DNA from: Vibrio ruber DSM 16370
GTDB taxonomy: Bacteria; Pseudomonadota; Gammaproteobacteria; Enterobacterales; Vibrionaceae
Assembly (NCBI RefSeq): GCF_900163965.1
Contig: NZ_FULE01000002.1
Coordinates: forward strand, 1 to 64,000
Length of the DNA stretch: 64,000 nucleotides
Direction of reading: 5' to 3'
Part shown: in pieces, positions 17,413 to 26,627 of the stretch
How the letters are laid out: every line of letters starts with the position of its first letter
Position numbering within the stretch: the stretch's first letter is position 1
Notes under the pieces: generated by a model
Told to the model about the DNA's origin: nothing
Seen by the model: the letters and a program-made list of their open reading frames with translations, nothing else
Databases searched by the model: none
Made by a program: the position numbers and the translations under genes

Positions 17413-19380
17413 CTACACCGTTACTGCCTGAGTGTCCGGTGTCCATACACCGGCACCGGCTGCATCGCTTTCACTCGTTTCGAGTAATGCTTCGGCAACC
17501 AGCTCAGCGATATCTTTGACTTCAGGTCTTGGCTCAACCACACCTTCGAGCATGGCTGTGCATTGCTGACAACCGACGGCAACCAGTTCTGCACCGGTTT
17601 CACGAATATCATCCATCCGCATATCCGCGATCCGACGTTCTCCGGGAATATCGGTGATCGGTGCGCCACCGCCGCCGCCGCAGCAGCGTGAACGGAATCC
17701 CGAACGTGCCATTTCACTGACCTCAATTCCCAACTGTCCCAGAACGGCACGAGGTGAGTCATATTCACCGTTATAGCGCCCCAGATAACACGGGTCATGG
17801 TAAGTCACTTTGCCGCCCTGATAAGGACGCAAACGAATCAGACCTTTCTCCGCCAGTTGATTGATAAACGTGGTGTGATGCCAGACTTGATATTGCGGTG
17901 ACTGACCTTCAGGGTAGAAATCCGGATACTCATTTTTCAGACAGTGAAAGGCATGAGGATCGGTCGTCACGATGCAGTTGAACTCATACTTTTCCAGTGT
18001 TTCGATATTTCGGCGCGCCAAGCGCTGGAAGGTTGCATCATCTCCTAAGCGACGCGCGACATCACCACTGTCGAGCTCTTCATCTCCGAGAATCGCAACA
18101 TCAATCTTGGCTGCTTTAAGTATCTGAACGAATGCTTTGAGAATCCGCTGACTGCGCATATCAAATGCACCATCAGAGACCCAGAACAATACATCCGCTC
18201 TTTTGACATCAGCCATCAGATTCAATGATTGATCCGCAGCCCAGTGCGACCGACGCTGTGGGGCGTAACCACTTGGATTGTCGGTATAGATCAGGTTTTC
18301 CAGTACCTCGACGCCTTTTTCCGGTGTCTGACCTTTTTCCAGAGTCAGGAAGCGACGCATATCGACAATCGCATCGACATGTTCAATCATCATCGGGCAC
18401 TCTTCGACACAAGCCCGGCAAGTGGTGCAAGACCACAGGGTTTCTGAGTTCAGCACCCCACCAACGATCGGTTGATGCGGATCACCTTGCGCATGACCGA
18501 CTTCTTTGCCCGGATACGGGCTACCGGCGTAATGCCGATCAGTCCCGCCAGCCAATCCGACAACCATATCCTGAATCAGTTTTTTCGGGTTCAAAGGCTG
18601 ACCCGCAGCAAATGCCGGACACATCGCTTCGCACTTGCCGCACTGCACGCAGGCATCAAATCCCAGTAACTGATTCCATTTAAAATCGGACGGATTTTCT
18701 ACACCGAGTTTATCGGCTTCGAGATCAACGGGTTTCAGCCCGGTTGAGCGCCCGCCGCCAAAACGCTCCGGCCTGCGGTGAAATGCCAAATGTAACGCAC
18801 CAGCAAAAGCGTGTTTCATCGGACCGCCCCAGCCCATCCCGAAAAACATTTCTCCCACGCCCCAGATAATCGCAACCAGCAAAACGGTCACAATGGCCCA
18901 GTGACTAAACTGTTCCGGCAGAATCCCTGAGACCGGTAAGGTCACCATAAAAAAGCTGACTGAGAACATCAGTAAGCTTTTCGGCAACCGCATCCACGGC
19001 CCTTTCGATAGTCTTGACGGCGGGTTCAAACGACGGCGGAACACAAACAGTGCACCGGTAAACATCAGCGCCAGAGAAGCAAGTAACAGATAAGAGAGAA
19101 TTTCTTGAGCAACACCAAAGACGTGAACCGCAAATATCAGCAGGACTGACAGAACAAACCCACCGGCTGTCGCGACGTGGGTATTGGACATCACTTTATC
19201 GCGGGCAACCACATGGTGCAGGTCAACCAGATAACGCCGCGGCATTGCCAACAACCCGCTGATAACGGCAACCGGAGATGCCTGTCCCCGTAACCACATA
19301 CGAACCCGTCTGACCATACCGATAACCGCCAGCACACTGGCGGTTACCACTAAAACGGGAAGCAACCATTCAAGGTTCAT
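17413..19380 (-). CDS. dgcB: dimethylglycine demethylase subunit B, Fe-S membrane protein
   Basis: About 655 aa. Start at the ATG ending at 19380, which has GGAGGTGCCT directly upstream; an upstream in-frame start overlaps dgcA and is less likely. Several N-terminal membrane helices are followed by two 4Fe-4S motifs (CVQCGKCEAMCP and CTTCRACVEECP). Two CCG-type cysteine-rich domains of the heterodisulfide-reductase family come last (DPCYLGRYNG, SRCCGGGGGAP, GCQQCTAML). It probably passes electrons from DgcA to ETF or the quinone pool. It is encoded directly after dgcA, as in Pseudomonas. Confidence 0.88.
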   Translation of the reverse strand: MNLEWLLPVLVVTASVLAVIGMVRRVRMWLRGQASPVAVISGLLAMPRRYLVDLHHVVARDKVMSNTHVATAGGFVLSVLLIFAVHVFGVAQEILSYLLLASLALMFTGALFVFRRRLNPPSRLSKGPWMRLPKSLLMFSVSFFMVTLPVSGILPEQFSHWAIVTVLLVAIIWGVGEMFFGMGWGGPMKHAFAGALHLAFHRRPERFGGGRSTGLKPVDLEADKLGVENPSDFKWNQLLGFDACVQCGKCEAMCPAFAAGQPLNPKKLIQDMVVGLAGGTDRHYAGSPYPGKEVGHAQGDPHQPIVGGVLNSETLWSCTTCRACVEECPMMIEHVDAIVDMRRFLTLEKGQTPEKGVEVLENLIYTDNPSGYAPQRRSHWAADQSLNLMADVKRADVLFWVSDGAFDMRSQRILKAFVQILKAAKIDVAILGDEELDSGDVARRLGDDATFQRLARRNIETLEKYEFNCIVTTDPHAFHCLKNEYPDFYPEGQSPQYQVWHHTTFINQLAEKGLIRLRPYQGGKVTYHDPCYLGRYNGEYDSPRAVLGQLGIEVSEMARSGFRSRCCGGGGGAPITDIPGERRIADMRMDDIRETGAELVAVGCQQCTAMLEGVVEPRPEVKDIAELVAEALLETSESDAAGAGVWTPDTQAVTV

Positions 19381-19390
19381 AGGCACCTCC

Positions 19391-21454
19391 TTAGAGATCT
19401 TTACACAAACGTAATGCGTCGTAGATCGCAGCGTGAACGTTACGTTGTGACACACAGTCTCCCAAACGCCACAGGATCATGCCTTTGTCACTTGAAGACA
19501 GCACCGGCTGAGGTGCCGCAGCAAAGAGCGCTTCATTATCAATCTGACCTTTATTGACGGAGTCAGCTTTCAGCTCGTAGTACAGCTCTTCATTCGGGCG
19601 GACACCGTTTTCAACCACGATCTGATCGACAACGCGCTCTTCTCTCTGACCGGTGTATTCATTTTCCAGTACCGCAACCAGGTTATCCCCTTCGCGGTAG
19701 ACTTTTTCCAGCATCAGATCCGAGGTCATGATGACTTCTTTTTCATACAAACTGCGATAATAAGTCGGGAAAGTCGTACCACCGATACCAACGCCCGGTT
19801 TGATATCATCGGTCACTAACTCAACCAGTGCCCCTTTCGATGTCAGGTAATCCGCTGCTGACATGCCGGAGAACTCGCAAATGGTGTCATAAATCAGCAC
19901 ATTTTTACCCGGTTCAACCGTGCCGTTGAGGATATCCCAGCTTGAAACCACCAGACCTTCTTCCGCTCCCCATTCAGGGTTTTGATCGATAAACGGACGC
20001 CCACCGGTCGCCAAAATACACACATCCGGCTGCATTTCCCGCACCATCTCGGCACTCACCGTCGTGTTTAAAATAATTTCAACGCCCAGACGCTCCAGCT
20101 CCATCACCAGCCAGCGGGTAATCCCGGCCATCTGATCACGTTGCGGTGCTTTCGCGGCAATGGTGATTTGTCCGCCCAGTTCCTCACCTTTCTCGATCAG
20201 TGTGACCTGATGACCACGCTCGGCAGACACACGAGCCGCTTCCAGCCCGCCGGGGCCCCCACCGACAACCACGACTTTACGAACAGAACCGGTGGTTTTT
20301 TCAATGATATGAGGCAAACCCATATATTCACGGGAGGTCGCCGCGTTTTGAATACACAGCACATCTAAGCCCATGTACTGACGGTCAATACAGTAGTTTG
20401 CTCCGACACACTGGCGGATCTGATCGGTCTGATCTAACTTGATTTTGGCAATCAGATGCGGATCGGCAATATGGGCACGCGTCATGCCGACAAAATCCAC
20501 ATAACCGCCTTCAAGAATCCGTTTCGCCTGATTCGGATCTTTAATGTTCTGCGCGTGAATGACCGGCACAGAAACCACTTCTTTAATCCCGGCAGCCAGA
20601 TGGAGGAACGGCTCAGGCGGATAACTCATGTTCGGGATAACGTTAGCCAGTGTATTATGCGTATCACAGCCCGACCCTACGACACCGAAGTAATCAACCA
20701 TGTTGGTCGCATCATAGTAAGCTGCGATTTTTTTCATCTCTTCGTGATCAAGGCCGTCCGGGTGGAATTCATCACCGGTAATCCGCATCCCGACCACAAA
20801 GTCAGGCCCGACTGCTTCGCGAACTGCTTTCAGCACTTCCATCCCGAAGCGCATTCGGTTTTCAAACGTACCGCCCCACTGATCCGTGCGTTTATTGACC
20901 CGCGGAGACCAGAACTGATCAATCATATGCTGGTGAACAGCGGAAAGTTCAACACCGTCAAGACCGCCTTCTTTCGCCCGTACGGCAGCCTTGGCGAAAT
21001 CACCCACGATGCGCCAGATCTCTTCTTCTTCAATGGTTTTACAGGTTGCGCGGTGAACCGGTTCACGAATCCCTGACGGTGACATGAGACTTGGCCAGTT
21101 TTCACCGTCCCAGCGTGAGCGTCGTCCCATGTGGGTAATCTGAATCATGATTTTACCGCCATGCTTATGCACGGCATCGGCAAGATTTTGGAAATGAGGA
21201 ATGATTCTGTCTGTTGAAAGGTTGACCGAACTCCACCAACTTTGTGGACTGTCGATAGAAACCACACTGGAACCGCCACAAATACAAAGACCGCAGCCAC
21301 CTTTGGCTTTCTCTTCATAATATTTGACATAGCGATCGGTTGTCATCCCGCCGTCAGTTGCATATACCTCGGCGTGCGCGGTACTGACGATGCGATTACG
21401 AATCGTCAGGTTATTGATTTTTAATGGTTGGAACAGAATATCAAACTGAGACAT
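19391..21454 (-). CDS. dgcA: dimethylglycine demethylase subunit A
   Basis: 687 aa. The N-terminal FMN barrel is of the Old Yellow Enzyme/trimethylamine dehydrogenase type (DILFQPLKINNLTIRNRIVS; HMGRRSRW; GVELSAVHQHMIDQFWSP). It is followed by a 4Fe-4S cysteine set (CVGANYCIDRQYMGLDVLC) and a C-terminal NAD(P)/FAD-binding domain (VVVGGGPGGLEAARVSAERG). It oxidatively demethylates dimethylglycine to sarcosine. AGAGGTGAAGC precedes the ATG. First of the dgcA-dgcB-etfA-etfB-BCCT run. Confidence 0.9.
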   Translation of the reverse strand: MSQFDILFQPLKINNLTIRNRIVSTAHAEVYATDGGMTTDRYVKYYEEKAKGGCGLCICGGSSVVSIDSPQSWWSSVNLSTDRIIPHFQNLADAVHKHGGKIMIQITHMGRRSRWDGENWPSLMSPSGIREPVHRATCKTIEEEEIWRIVGDFAKAAVRAKEGGLDGVELSAVHQHMIDQFWSPRVNKRTDQWGGTFENRMRFGMEVLKAVREAVGPDFVVGMRITGDEFHPDGLDHEEMKKIAAYYDATNMVDYFGVVGSGCDTHNTLANVIPNMSYPPEPFLHLAAGIKEVVSVPVIHAQNIKDPNQAKRILEGGYVDFVGMTRAHIADPHLIAKIKLDQTDQIRQCVGANYCIDRQYMGLDVLCIQNAATSREYMGLPHIIEKTTGSVRKVVVVGGGPGGLEAARVSAERGHQVTLIEKGEELGGQITIAAKAPQRDQMAGITRWLVMELERLGVEIILNTTVSAEMVREMQPDVCILATGGRPFIDQNPEWGAEEGLVVSSWDILNGTVEPGKNVLIYDTICEFSGMSAADYLTSKGALVELVTDDIKPGVGIGGTTFPTYYRSLYEKEVIMTSDLMLEKVYREGDNLVAVLENEYTGQREERVVDQIVVENGVRPNEELYYELKADSVNKGQIDNEALFAAAPQPVLSSSDKGMILWRLGDCVSQRNVHAAIYDALRLCKDL

Positions 21455-21469
21455 GCTTCACCTCTATAC

Positions 21470-21497
21470 CAGCCTTATCTCCGACCGGATAAGGCTG
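21470..21497 (-). other. intra-operon hairpin between the DUF5943-type gene and dgcA
   Basis: CAGCCTTATC (21470-21479) and GATAAGGCTG (21488-21497) form a perfect 10-bp stem. No T-run follows on the minus strand, and it sits 15 bp before the dgcA start. It may therefore be a processing or stability element, or a weak attenuator, rather than a full terminator. Confidence 0.55.
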
Positions 21498-21553
21498 TCT
21501 TCCTTGACTAATACTTTCTGGTTATCAGTACTTTTGTATTTATATGTGTGTTA

Positions 21554-22087
21554 TCAGGCCACAGGCGAGACTTCAAAGATGCCATAGTCACACCCATCTT
21601 CTGCTGCGCTCTGAACCTGTTCTGCCTGAGTTTGTACCGAATAACCCAGACTTTGCGCGATTTGGTCAATCGCACCGGCAAACCAGCCCGTAAACATATA
21701 GTCAACTTTACGGTTCACTTTGCCGTACTGATAAACAAATGCTGAATTATCCAGACGTACCCGTGCGGTGCCTTCGGCAATATTCAAATGCTCAATGGTG
21801 AAGATACCCCAGCCGCGCTGAGATAAACGGTTCATATAATGCTCGAACACCGCATCACCTTCGATACCGTGTGCCTGTGCTTCTTTTTCACACCAGTAGT
21901 AAGCCGATTTGTAACCTGCTTTATAGAGGATTTGTGCATAGCGCTCTGCCCCCATTTCTTCTTCGATTGCCATATGATTGTTGACGAAGAAATGGCGCGG
22001 TACGTAGAGCATCGGTAGTGCGTCGGTCGTCCAGACACCGGTCTCATCATCAACCAGTATCGGCATTTCAGGTGCGTGTACTCCCAT
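21554..22087 (-). CDS. DUF5943-type protein of the betaine operon
   Basis: 177 aa from the ATG ending at 22087, with AAGGAG 8 bp before it; a TTG-initiated 6-residue extension is possible. It resembles the conserved gene between the dipeptidase and dgcA in Pseudomonas (PA5397 type, DUF5943, V4R-like fold). Sequence landmarks are AERYAQILYKAGYKSAYYWCEKEA, given in outline, GWGIFTIEHLN and FTGWFAGAIDQIAQSLGY. V4R-like domains can bind small hydrophobic ligands. No biochemical role is known to me. Position and spacing (45 bp after the dipeptidase) point to a function in betaine catabolism. Confidence 0.75.
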   Translation of the reverse strand: MGVHAPEMPILVDDETGVWTTDALPMLYVPRHFFVNNHMAIEEEMGAERYAQILYKAGYKSAYYWCEKEAQAHGIEGDAVFEHYMNRLSQRGWGIFTIEHLNIAEGTARVRLDNSAFVYQYGKVNRKVDYMFTGWFAGAIDQIAQSLGYSVQTQAEQVQSAAEDGCDYGIFEVSPVA

Positions 22088-22132
22088 GTCGGATTCTCCT
22101 TTCAATTCAATGTTAAACGCTGTAAAGGTGGT

Positions 22133-23110
22133 TTATTCGCCCCACACGTCACCTAAAACACGCAGCCAGTTTTCGCCCATAATTTTCCGAACCTGAGTCT
22201 CAGTAAAACCATGGCGTAACAGTGCGTCAGTTAAGTTAGGAAACTCACCAAGGGTACGAATACCTTCCGGGTTGATAATCTCGCCAAAATTAGTCAGGCG
22301 ACGGGCGTAGCCCTTGTCGTGAGTTAACCATTCAAAAAAGGGCTGGCCATGACCTTGCGTAAAATCGGTCCCGATTCCGATTTGATCCTCGCCAACCAAA
22401 TTAAATATGTAAGCAATGGCTTCAACGTAATCTTCAATGGTTGAATGAATGCCATTTTTCAAAAACGGTGCGAACATGGTGACACCGACAAAACCACCGT
22501 GATCAGCGATGAACTTAAGTTCCTGATCGGATTTATTACGGGGATGATCTTTGAGTCCGCTGGGGAGACAGTGGGAATAGCAGACCGGTTTTTTCGACGC
22601 GAGAATCACTTCTTCTGAAGTTTTTGCGCCCACATGGGACAGGTCACACATCACGCCGACACGGTTCATTTCCGCCACGATTTCATGTCCGAAACCGGAT
22701 AAACCGCCATCACGTTCGTAACACCCGGTACCAACCAGATTTTGCGTGTTGTAACACATCTGGACAACGCCAACACCGAGATCTTTGAAGACCTGTACAT
22801 AACCGAGCTGGTCTTCATAAGCGTGCGCATTCTGGAACCCCATCATCACCCCGGTTTTGCCTTCCTGCTTCGCCCGGCGAATATCGGCGGTGGTGCGTAC
22901 TTTAGTGATAATATCGCTGTTTGCTTCAATCAGATTATTCATCTCAACGATATTATTCACCGTATTCTGAAAGCCTTCCCAGACTGATACTGTGCAATTT
23001 GCCGTCGTGATTCCGCCTTTACGCATATCTTCAAATAAATCACGATCCCATTTCGCTATCACAAGTCCGTCGATAACGATCGCATCATCATGCAATTCCC
23101 TTGAGTCCAT
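22133..23110 (-). CDS. M19-type (membrane dipeptidase family) hydrolase of the betaine operon
   Basis: 325 aa metallo-hydrolase of the renal dipeptidase family. Landmarks are DDAIVIDGL, MGFQNAHAYEDQ, VGVVQMCYNTQNLVGTGCYERDGGLSGFG, given in outline, MCDLSHVGAKTSEEV and YSHCLPSGLKDHPRNKSD. The first metal motif (usually DGHND) reads DGLVIA here, so activity or metal binding may differ from true dipeptidases. The equivalent gene (PA5396 type) sits in the same place in Pseudomonas. It is first in the dgc operon, behind gbdR. The substrate is unknown. Confidence 0.8.
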   Translation of the reverse strand: MDSRELHDDAIVIDGLVIAKWDRDLFEDMRKGGITTANCTVSVWEGFQNTVNNIVEMNNLIEANSDIITKVRTTADIRRAKQEGKTGVMMGFQNAHAYEDQLGYVQVFKDLGVGVVQMCYNTQNLVGTGCYERDGGLSGFGHEIVAEMNRVGVMCDLSHVGAKTSEEVILASKKPVCYSHCLPSGLKDHPRNKSDQELKFIADHGGFVGVTMFAPFLKNGIHSTIEDYVEAIAYIFNLVGEDQIGIGTDFTQGHGQPFFEWLTHDKGYARRLTNFGEIINPEGIRTLGEFPNLTDALLRHGFTETQVRKIMGENWLRVLGDVWGE

Positions 23111-23173
23111 TTTTCACCTGATTCATTTCACTGTGAGCTTGGTACTCAGAATAGGTATTACTGCAACTGAGGA

Positions 23174-23200
23174 GTGTTCTGAAAACGTCACTCAGAACAC
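23174..23200. repeat. inverted repeat upstream of the dipeptidase gene
   Basis: GTGTTCTGA (23174-23182) and TCAGAACAC (23192-23200) are perfect 9-bp arms around a 9-bp centre, 64 bp before the dipeptidase start. It could be an operator for the dgc operon or a leader hairpin. Confidence 0.5.
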
Positions 23201-23217
23201 CTTTTGCGTAACCTGAA

Positions 23218-23245
23218 GCGTCGTTTTCAGGGCGTCGTTTTCAGG
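23218..23245. repeat. 14-bp tandem duplication
   Basis: GCGTCGTTTTCAGG occurs twice without a gap (23218-23231 and 23232-23245) in the control region of the dgc operon. It may be a duplicated operator half-site. Confidence 0.6.
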
Positions 23246-23307
23246 TCATCGTTCAAATGCACTTATTCAATTGAGGATATGCGAGGGATTGTTCCGCCAG
23301 ACAGACG

Positions 23308-23334
23308 AAAGCCGCCGGGAGACCCGGCGGCTTT
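23308..23334 (-). terminator. terminator after gbdR
   Basis: AAAGCCGCCGGG, loop AGA, CCCGGCGGCTTT: a very stable 12-bp stem with only a short T-run. It lies 20 bp after the gbdR stop. Confidence 0.8.
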
Positions 23335-23353
23335 GACAGGAAAACGGCTAAAA

Positions 23354-24499
23354 TCAGACCAGAACCGAGCCATAAGTCGGTTCGTATTGCGCTTCATACA
23401 AAGCACGTGAAGAGCGAAGACTCGGCACTTCAAACACAGAAATGTCTGCCTGGACCGGATTATCTTCAACCACATCCGGCGTCAGTATTACATTTTCGAG
23501 TTCGGTCTCACCATGACCGAGACGTTCAGCCCGGGGTGAAATACCAATATGAATCCGATAACATTTACTGAAATGCGGAGATGAAACAAACCCGCAAGCC
23601 GTTGCGATATCAATAATTGACATCGATGTCTGACGCAACAATTGTCTGGCTCTGAACAGTCTCAACTTCAGATAGTATTTTGACGGCGGACACTGCAGAT
23701 ACTTCTGGAACAGACGCTCTAACTGTCTGCGCGACAGTCCGACATATGCCGCCAGTTCATCCAGCTCAATCGTTTCCTCAATGTTGGCTTCCATCAGCGT
23801 AATGGCTTCGACCAGTTTCGGTTGTGCCGTCCCCAAAACATGCCGGAGCGGAATGCGCTGATAATCGGTTTCGCCCCGAATTCTGTCGCAAATAAACATT
23901 TCAGAAATACTGGCAGCCAACTGATGACCGTAATCACGTTTGATCATGTTGATCATCATATCCATCGGTACCGAGCCACCGGTACTGGTCATGCGATCAC
24001 GATCAATCACAAACAAATTATTGGTGCATGAAACCCGGGGATATGCTTCTTGCAATGCGGCAATACATTCCCAATGTGCACTACATTCATAACCATCCAT
24101 CACGCCGGCATCAGCCAGCAGATAAGGGCCGGTACAAACCCCGCCCAGATTGATATGCTTGCGTGCCAAAGATTGAACCCAGCTCACCTGACGACGTGTA
24201 TAACTACGGGTAATATTCACGCCACCGACAACAATCAATGTATCCAGCTTCGGTGCTGCATTGATTGATGTGTCCGGAGTTACAGTAATGCCATCACTCG
24301 CCGAAACCGGCTCCCCATCTTCTGTGATCGTATACCAATCATAGAGTTCTTTACCACTGAGCTGGTTGGCCATTCTCAACGGCTCAACCGCTGACGCCAA
24401 GGCAATCATGGTAAAATTGTTTAACAATAAAAAGCCAATACGACTAACTTCCTTTTGCGGATATTCTTTTTTGAGCGAGCTATTTAATAATGCTGACAT
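23354..24499 (-). CDS. gbdR: GbdR-type AraC-family activator of betaine catabolism
   Basis: 381 aa. The N-terminal DJ-1/class I glutamine amidotransferase-like domain has FLLLNNFTMIALASAVEPLR, TLIVVGGVN and LGGVCTGPYLLADAG. It is joined to a C-terminal AraC HTH pair (ELAAYVGLSRRQLERLFQK and IDIATACGFVSSPHFSKCYR). This is the architecture of GbdR, which activates gbc, dgc and sox genes in response to betaine or dimethylglycine. Position amid those genes supports the call. Transcribed alone, with its own terminator. Confidence 0.9.
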   Translation of the reverse strand: MSALLNSSLKKEYPQKEVSRIGFLLLNNFTMIALASAVEPLRMANQLSGKELYDWYTITEDGEPVSASDGITVTPDTSINAAPKLDTLIVVGGVNITRSYTRRQVSWVQSLARKHINLGGVCTGPYLLADAGVMDGYECSAHWECIAALQEAYPRVSCTNNLFVIDRDRMTSTGGSVPMDMMINMIKRDYGHQLAASISEMFICDRIRGETDYQRIPLRHVLGTAQPKLVEAITLMEANIEETIELDELAAYVGLSRRQLERLFQKYLQCPPSKYYLKLRLFRARQLLRQTSMSIIDIATACGFVSSPHFSKCYRIHIGISPRAERLGHGETELENVILTPDVVEDNPVQADISVFEVPSLRSSRALYEAQYEPTYGSVLV

Positions 24500-25025
24500 T
24501 GCGCGACTCCATTTTGCTTGTAATAGTGGAGATTTTTAACAATTCGTTAACTGTAAACATCGAACAGAAACAAATTAGCAACATTTATACCTTAAAATAA
24601 ACACTCCCTACTCCAAAATTCATCTATTGGCTTAACAAAAATTGATCGAAGTCGCAAACGTAGTAAATAAGGGCGATATGGCACATTTTCTGGCAGGGAT
24701 ATAAAGGAAAATGGGTCACTAAAATATGAAAATTTTTGCAACTTGTTTGCATAAAATGAGCGCATTGCACCAAGATAACTCATCAGGCCGCACCAAAGTG
24801 GCGCGCTCGGTGAATCAGGAACAATTCAACTCGGTATCCGTTGATAGGCAAGGTATTAAGTAAGAAACCGATATGAATGATTTCATGAAATATTGAGGTG
24901 AATATTGCATCGGTTCATGACGGTTTTTATGAATAAATATGGTATTGGCGGGTATTGACGATTCAGAGGCCGAAAACGGGATCATCAGCGGAATCAATAG
25001 ACTCCGCTGACGCAATGGAATGAGC
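24500..25025. other. gbdR promoter region and sdaB 3' region
   Basis: No gene is supported. A stem TCAGCGGA (24985-24992) / TCCGCTGA (25003-25010) lies just after the end of sdaB and may terminate it, although the following T-run is poor. The rest is AT-rich and should hold the gbdR promoter. Confidence 0.5.
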
Positions 25026-26405
25026 TTAACACTCGATGGCATTGACCGCTAATCCGCCACGAGATGTTTCTTTATATTTATCCTGCATATCCCGACCCGT
25101 ATCTCTCATCGTGCGGATCACTTTATCAAGCGAAATAAAATGCTCCCCATTACCGCGTAACGCCATATTGGCTGCGTTGATTGATTTCACCGCTGCTATG
25201 GCATTGCGTTCAATACAAGGGACTTGAACTAACCCTCCGACGGGATCACAGGTAAGCCCCAAATTGTGCTCGAGGGCAATTTCGGCTGCATTTTCGACCT
25301 GCTCAGGTGTGCCGCCAAGCACTTCTGTCAACCCGGCAGCAGCCATCGCACTGGCAGATCCGACTTCACCCTGGCATCCGACTTCAGCACCGGATATCGA
25401 CGCATTCATTTTACACAAGGCGCCAATCGCACTGGCCGCCAGAAAATATTTATGGACATCTTCCGGCTTGGCTTTCGGATGAAAACGCATGTGATACATC
25501 AAAACCGCAGGCATAATCCCGGCAGCACCATTAGTCGGGGCCGTCACCATTCGTCCCCCGGCAGCATTCTCTTCATTCACTGCCAACGCATAAAGATTCA
25601 CCCAGTCCATCCCACTCAGTGAGGTATAGATGACGTTGTCATCATTGGATTGAATCAAAGAACGATGCAGAGAAGACGCTCGTCGCTTCACTTGTAGCCC
25701 GCCGGGTAAAGTCCCCTCTTGCTCAATACCGTTGGCAATACATTCCTGCATGACTTGCCACAGTTGGTCAATCCCGGCATCGATTTCCGGTACCGTCCGC
25801 CAGGATTGTTCATTTTTCATGACTAATTCACTGATTCGCAACTTGTGTTTGTGACAAATTTCGAGAAGCTCTTTGGCGGTAGAAAACTCATAAGGGAGTT
25901 GAATCTGGGGCGTCACATATTCAGTCTTTTGAATCGACGCTTCATCCAACACAAACCCGCCACCAATCGAATAATAAATATTTTCGGCCACAACCGCATT
26001 ATCCGCACCGTAAGCAGCCAAATACATCGCATTGGGGTGATATGGTAAAGGTTCATCAATAAACAGCAGATCGGTATGCCAGTCGAAAGAAATGGTCTTC
26101 TGTTTTGCCAACCGTAATGTGCCTGTTTCTACGGTTGCTTTGATTGCCGGTTCAATCGCCGAGGGGTCAATCGTATCGGGCTGATATCCCATCAGTCCCA
26201 TAACCGTAGCCTTATCTGTACCGTGCCCGACGCCTGTTGCACTGAGCGAGCCGTATAATTTGATTCCGACCCGCTCGATGCTGGCCAACACTTGTCGGTT
26301 CACCAGTGTTTCAGCAAAAAGACTGGCTGCCCGCATCGGGCCGACAGTATGAGAGCTGGATGGTCCGATACCGATTTTAAACAGATCAAATACGCTGATA
26401 CTCAT
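25026..26405 (-). CDS. sdaB: L-serine ammonia-lyase of the betaine region
   Basis: 459 aa iron-sulfur serine dehydratase with the same architecture as the protein at 4793 ([65 protein letters not shown]). It is clearly divergent in the middle third. Lying after purU in the sox-glyA cluster, it should complete glycine -> serine -> pyruvate during growth on betaine. A hairpin in the 222-bp gap after purU suggests its own promoter. Confidence 0.93.
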   Translation of the reverse strand: MSISVFDLFKIGIGPSSSHTVGPMRAASLFAETLVNRQVLASIERVGIKLYGSLSATGVGHGTDKATVMGLMGYQPDTIDPSAIEPAIKATVETGTLRLAKQKTISFDWHTDLLFIDEPLPYHPNAMYLAAYGADNAVVAENIYYSIGGGFVLDEASIQKTEYVTPQIQLPYEFSTAKELLEICHKHKLRISELVMKNEQSWRTVPEIDAGIDQLWQVMQECIANGIEQEGTLPGGLQVKRRASSLHRSLIQSNDDNVIYTSLSGMDWVNLYALAVNEENAAGGRMVTAPTNGAAGIMPAVLMYHMRFHPKAKPEDVHKYFLAASAIGALCKMNASISGAEVGCQGEVGSASAMAAAGLTEVLGGTPEQVENAAEIALEHNLGLTCDPVGGLVQVPCIERNAIAAVKSINAANMALRGNGEHFISLDKVIRTMRDTGRDMQDKYKETSRGGLAVNAIEC

Positions 26406-26516
26406 GGCTCGCTCCTACAAAAATCCGTTTCTTGTTATATGCTGAATTATTGGTGATTCAGACCATGAAGACATGCTCTAAAACGACATCCTGACGACTG
26501 ATGTCGACGAGAAAAT

Positions 26517-26546
26517 GATAAAGGGAACCAAATGGTTCCCTTTATC
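26517..26546 (-). terminator. terminator after purU
   Basis: GATAAAGGGAACCA (26517-26530) and TGGTTCCCTTTATC (26533-26546) are perfect arms, followed on the minus strand by ATTTTC. It separates purU from sdaB. Confidence 0.85.
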
Positions 26547-26627
26547 ATTATTGTATAGCAGAGCATCGCGCATCTTTCTGTCTTTATTCACATGCAACCC
26601 TGCGATTTTCAAACCTCACCGTTGAGA

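Noticed and set aside
20456..21076. 206-codon open frame antisense to dgcA
   Set aside because: Shadow of the dgcA reading frame; the opposite strand encodes a complete known enzyme.
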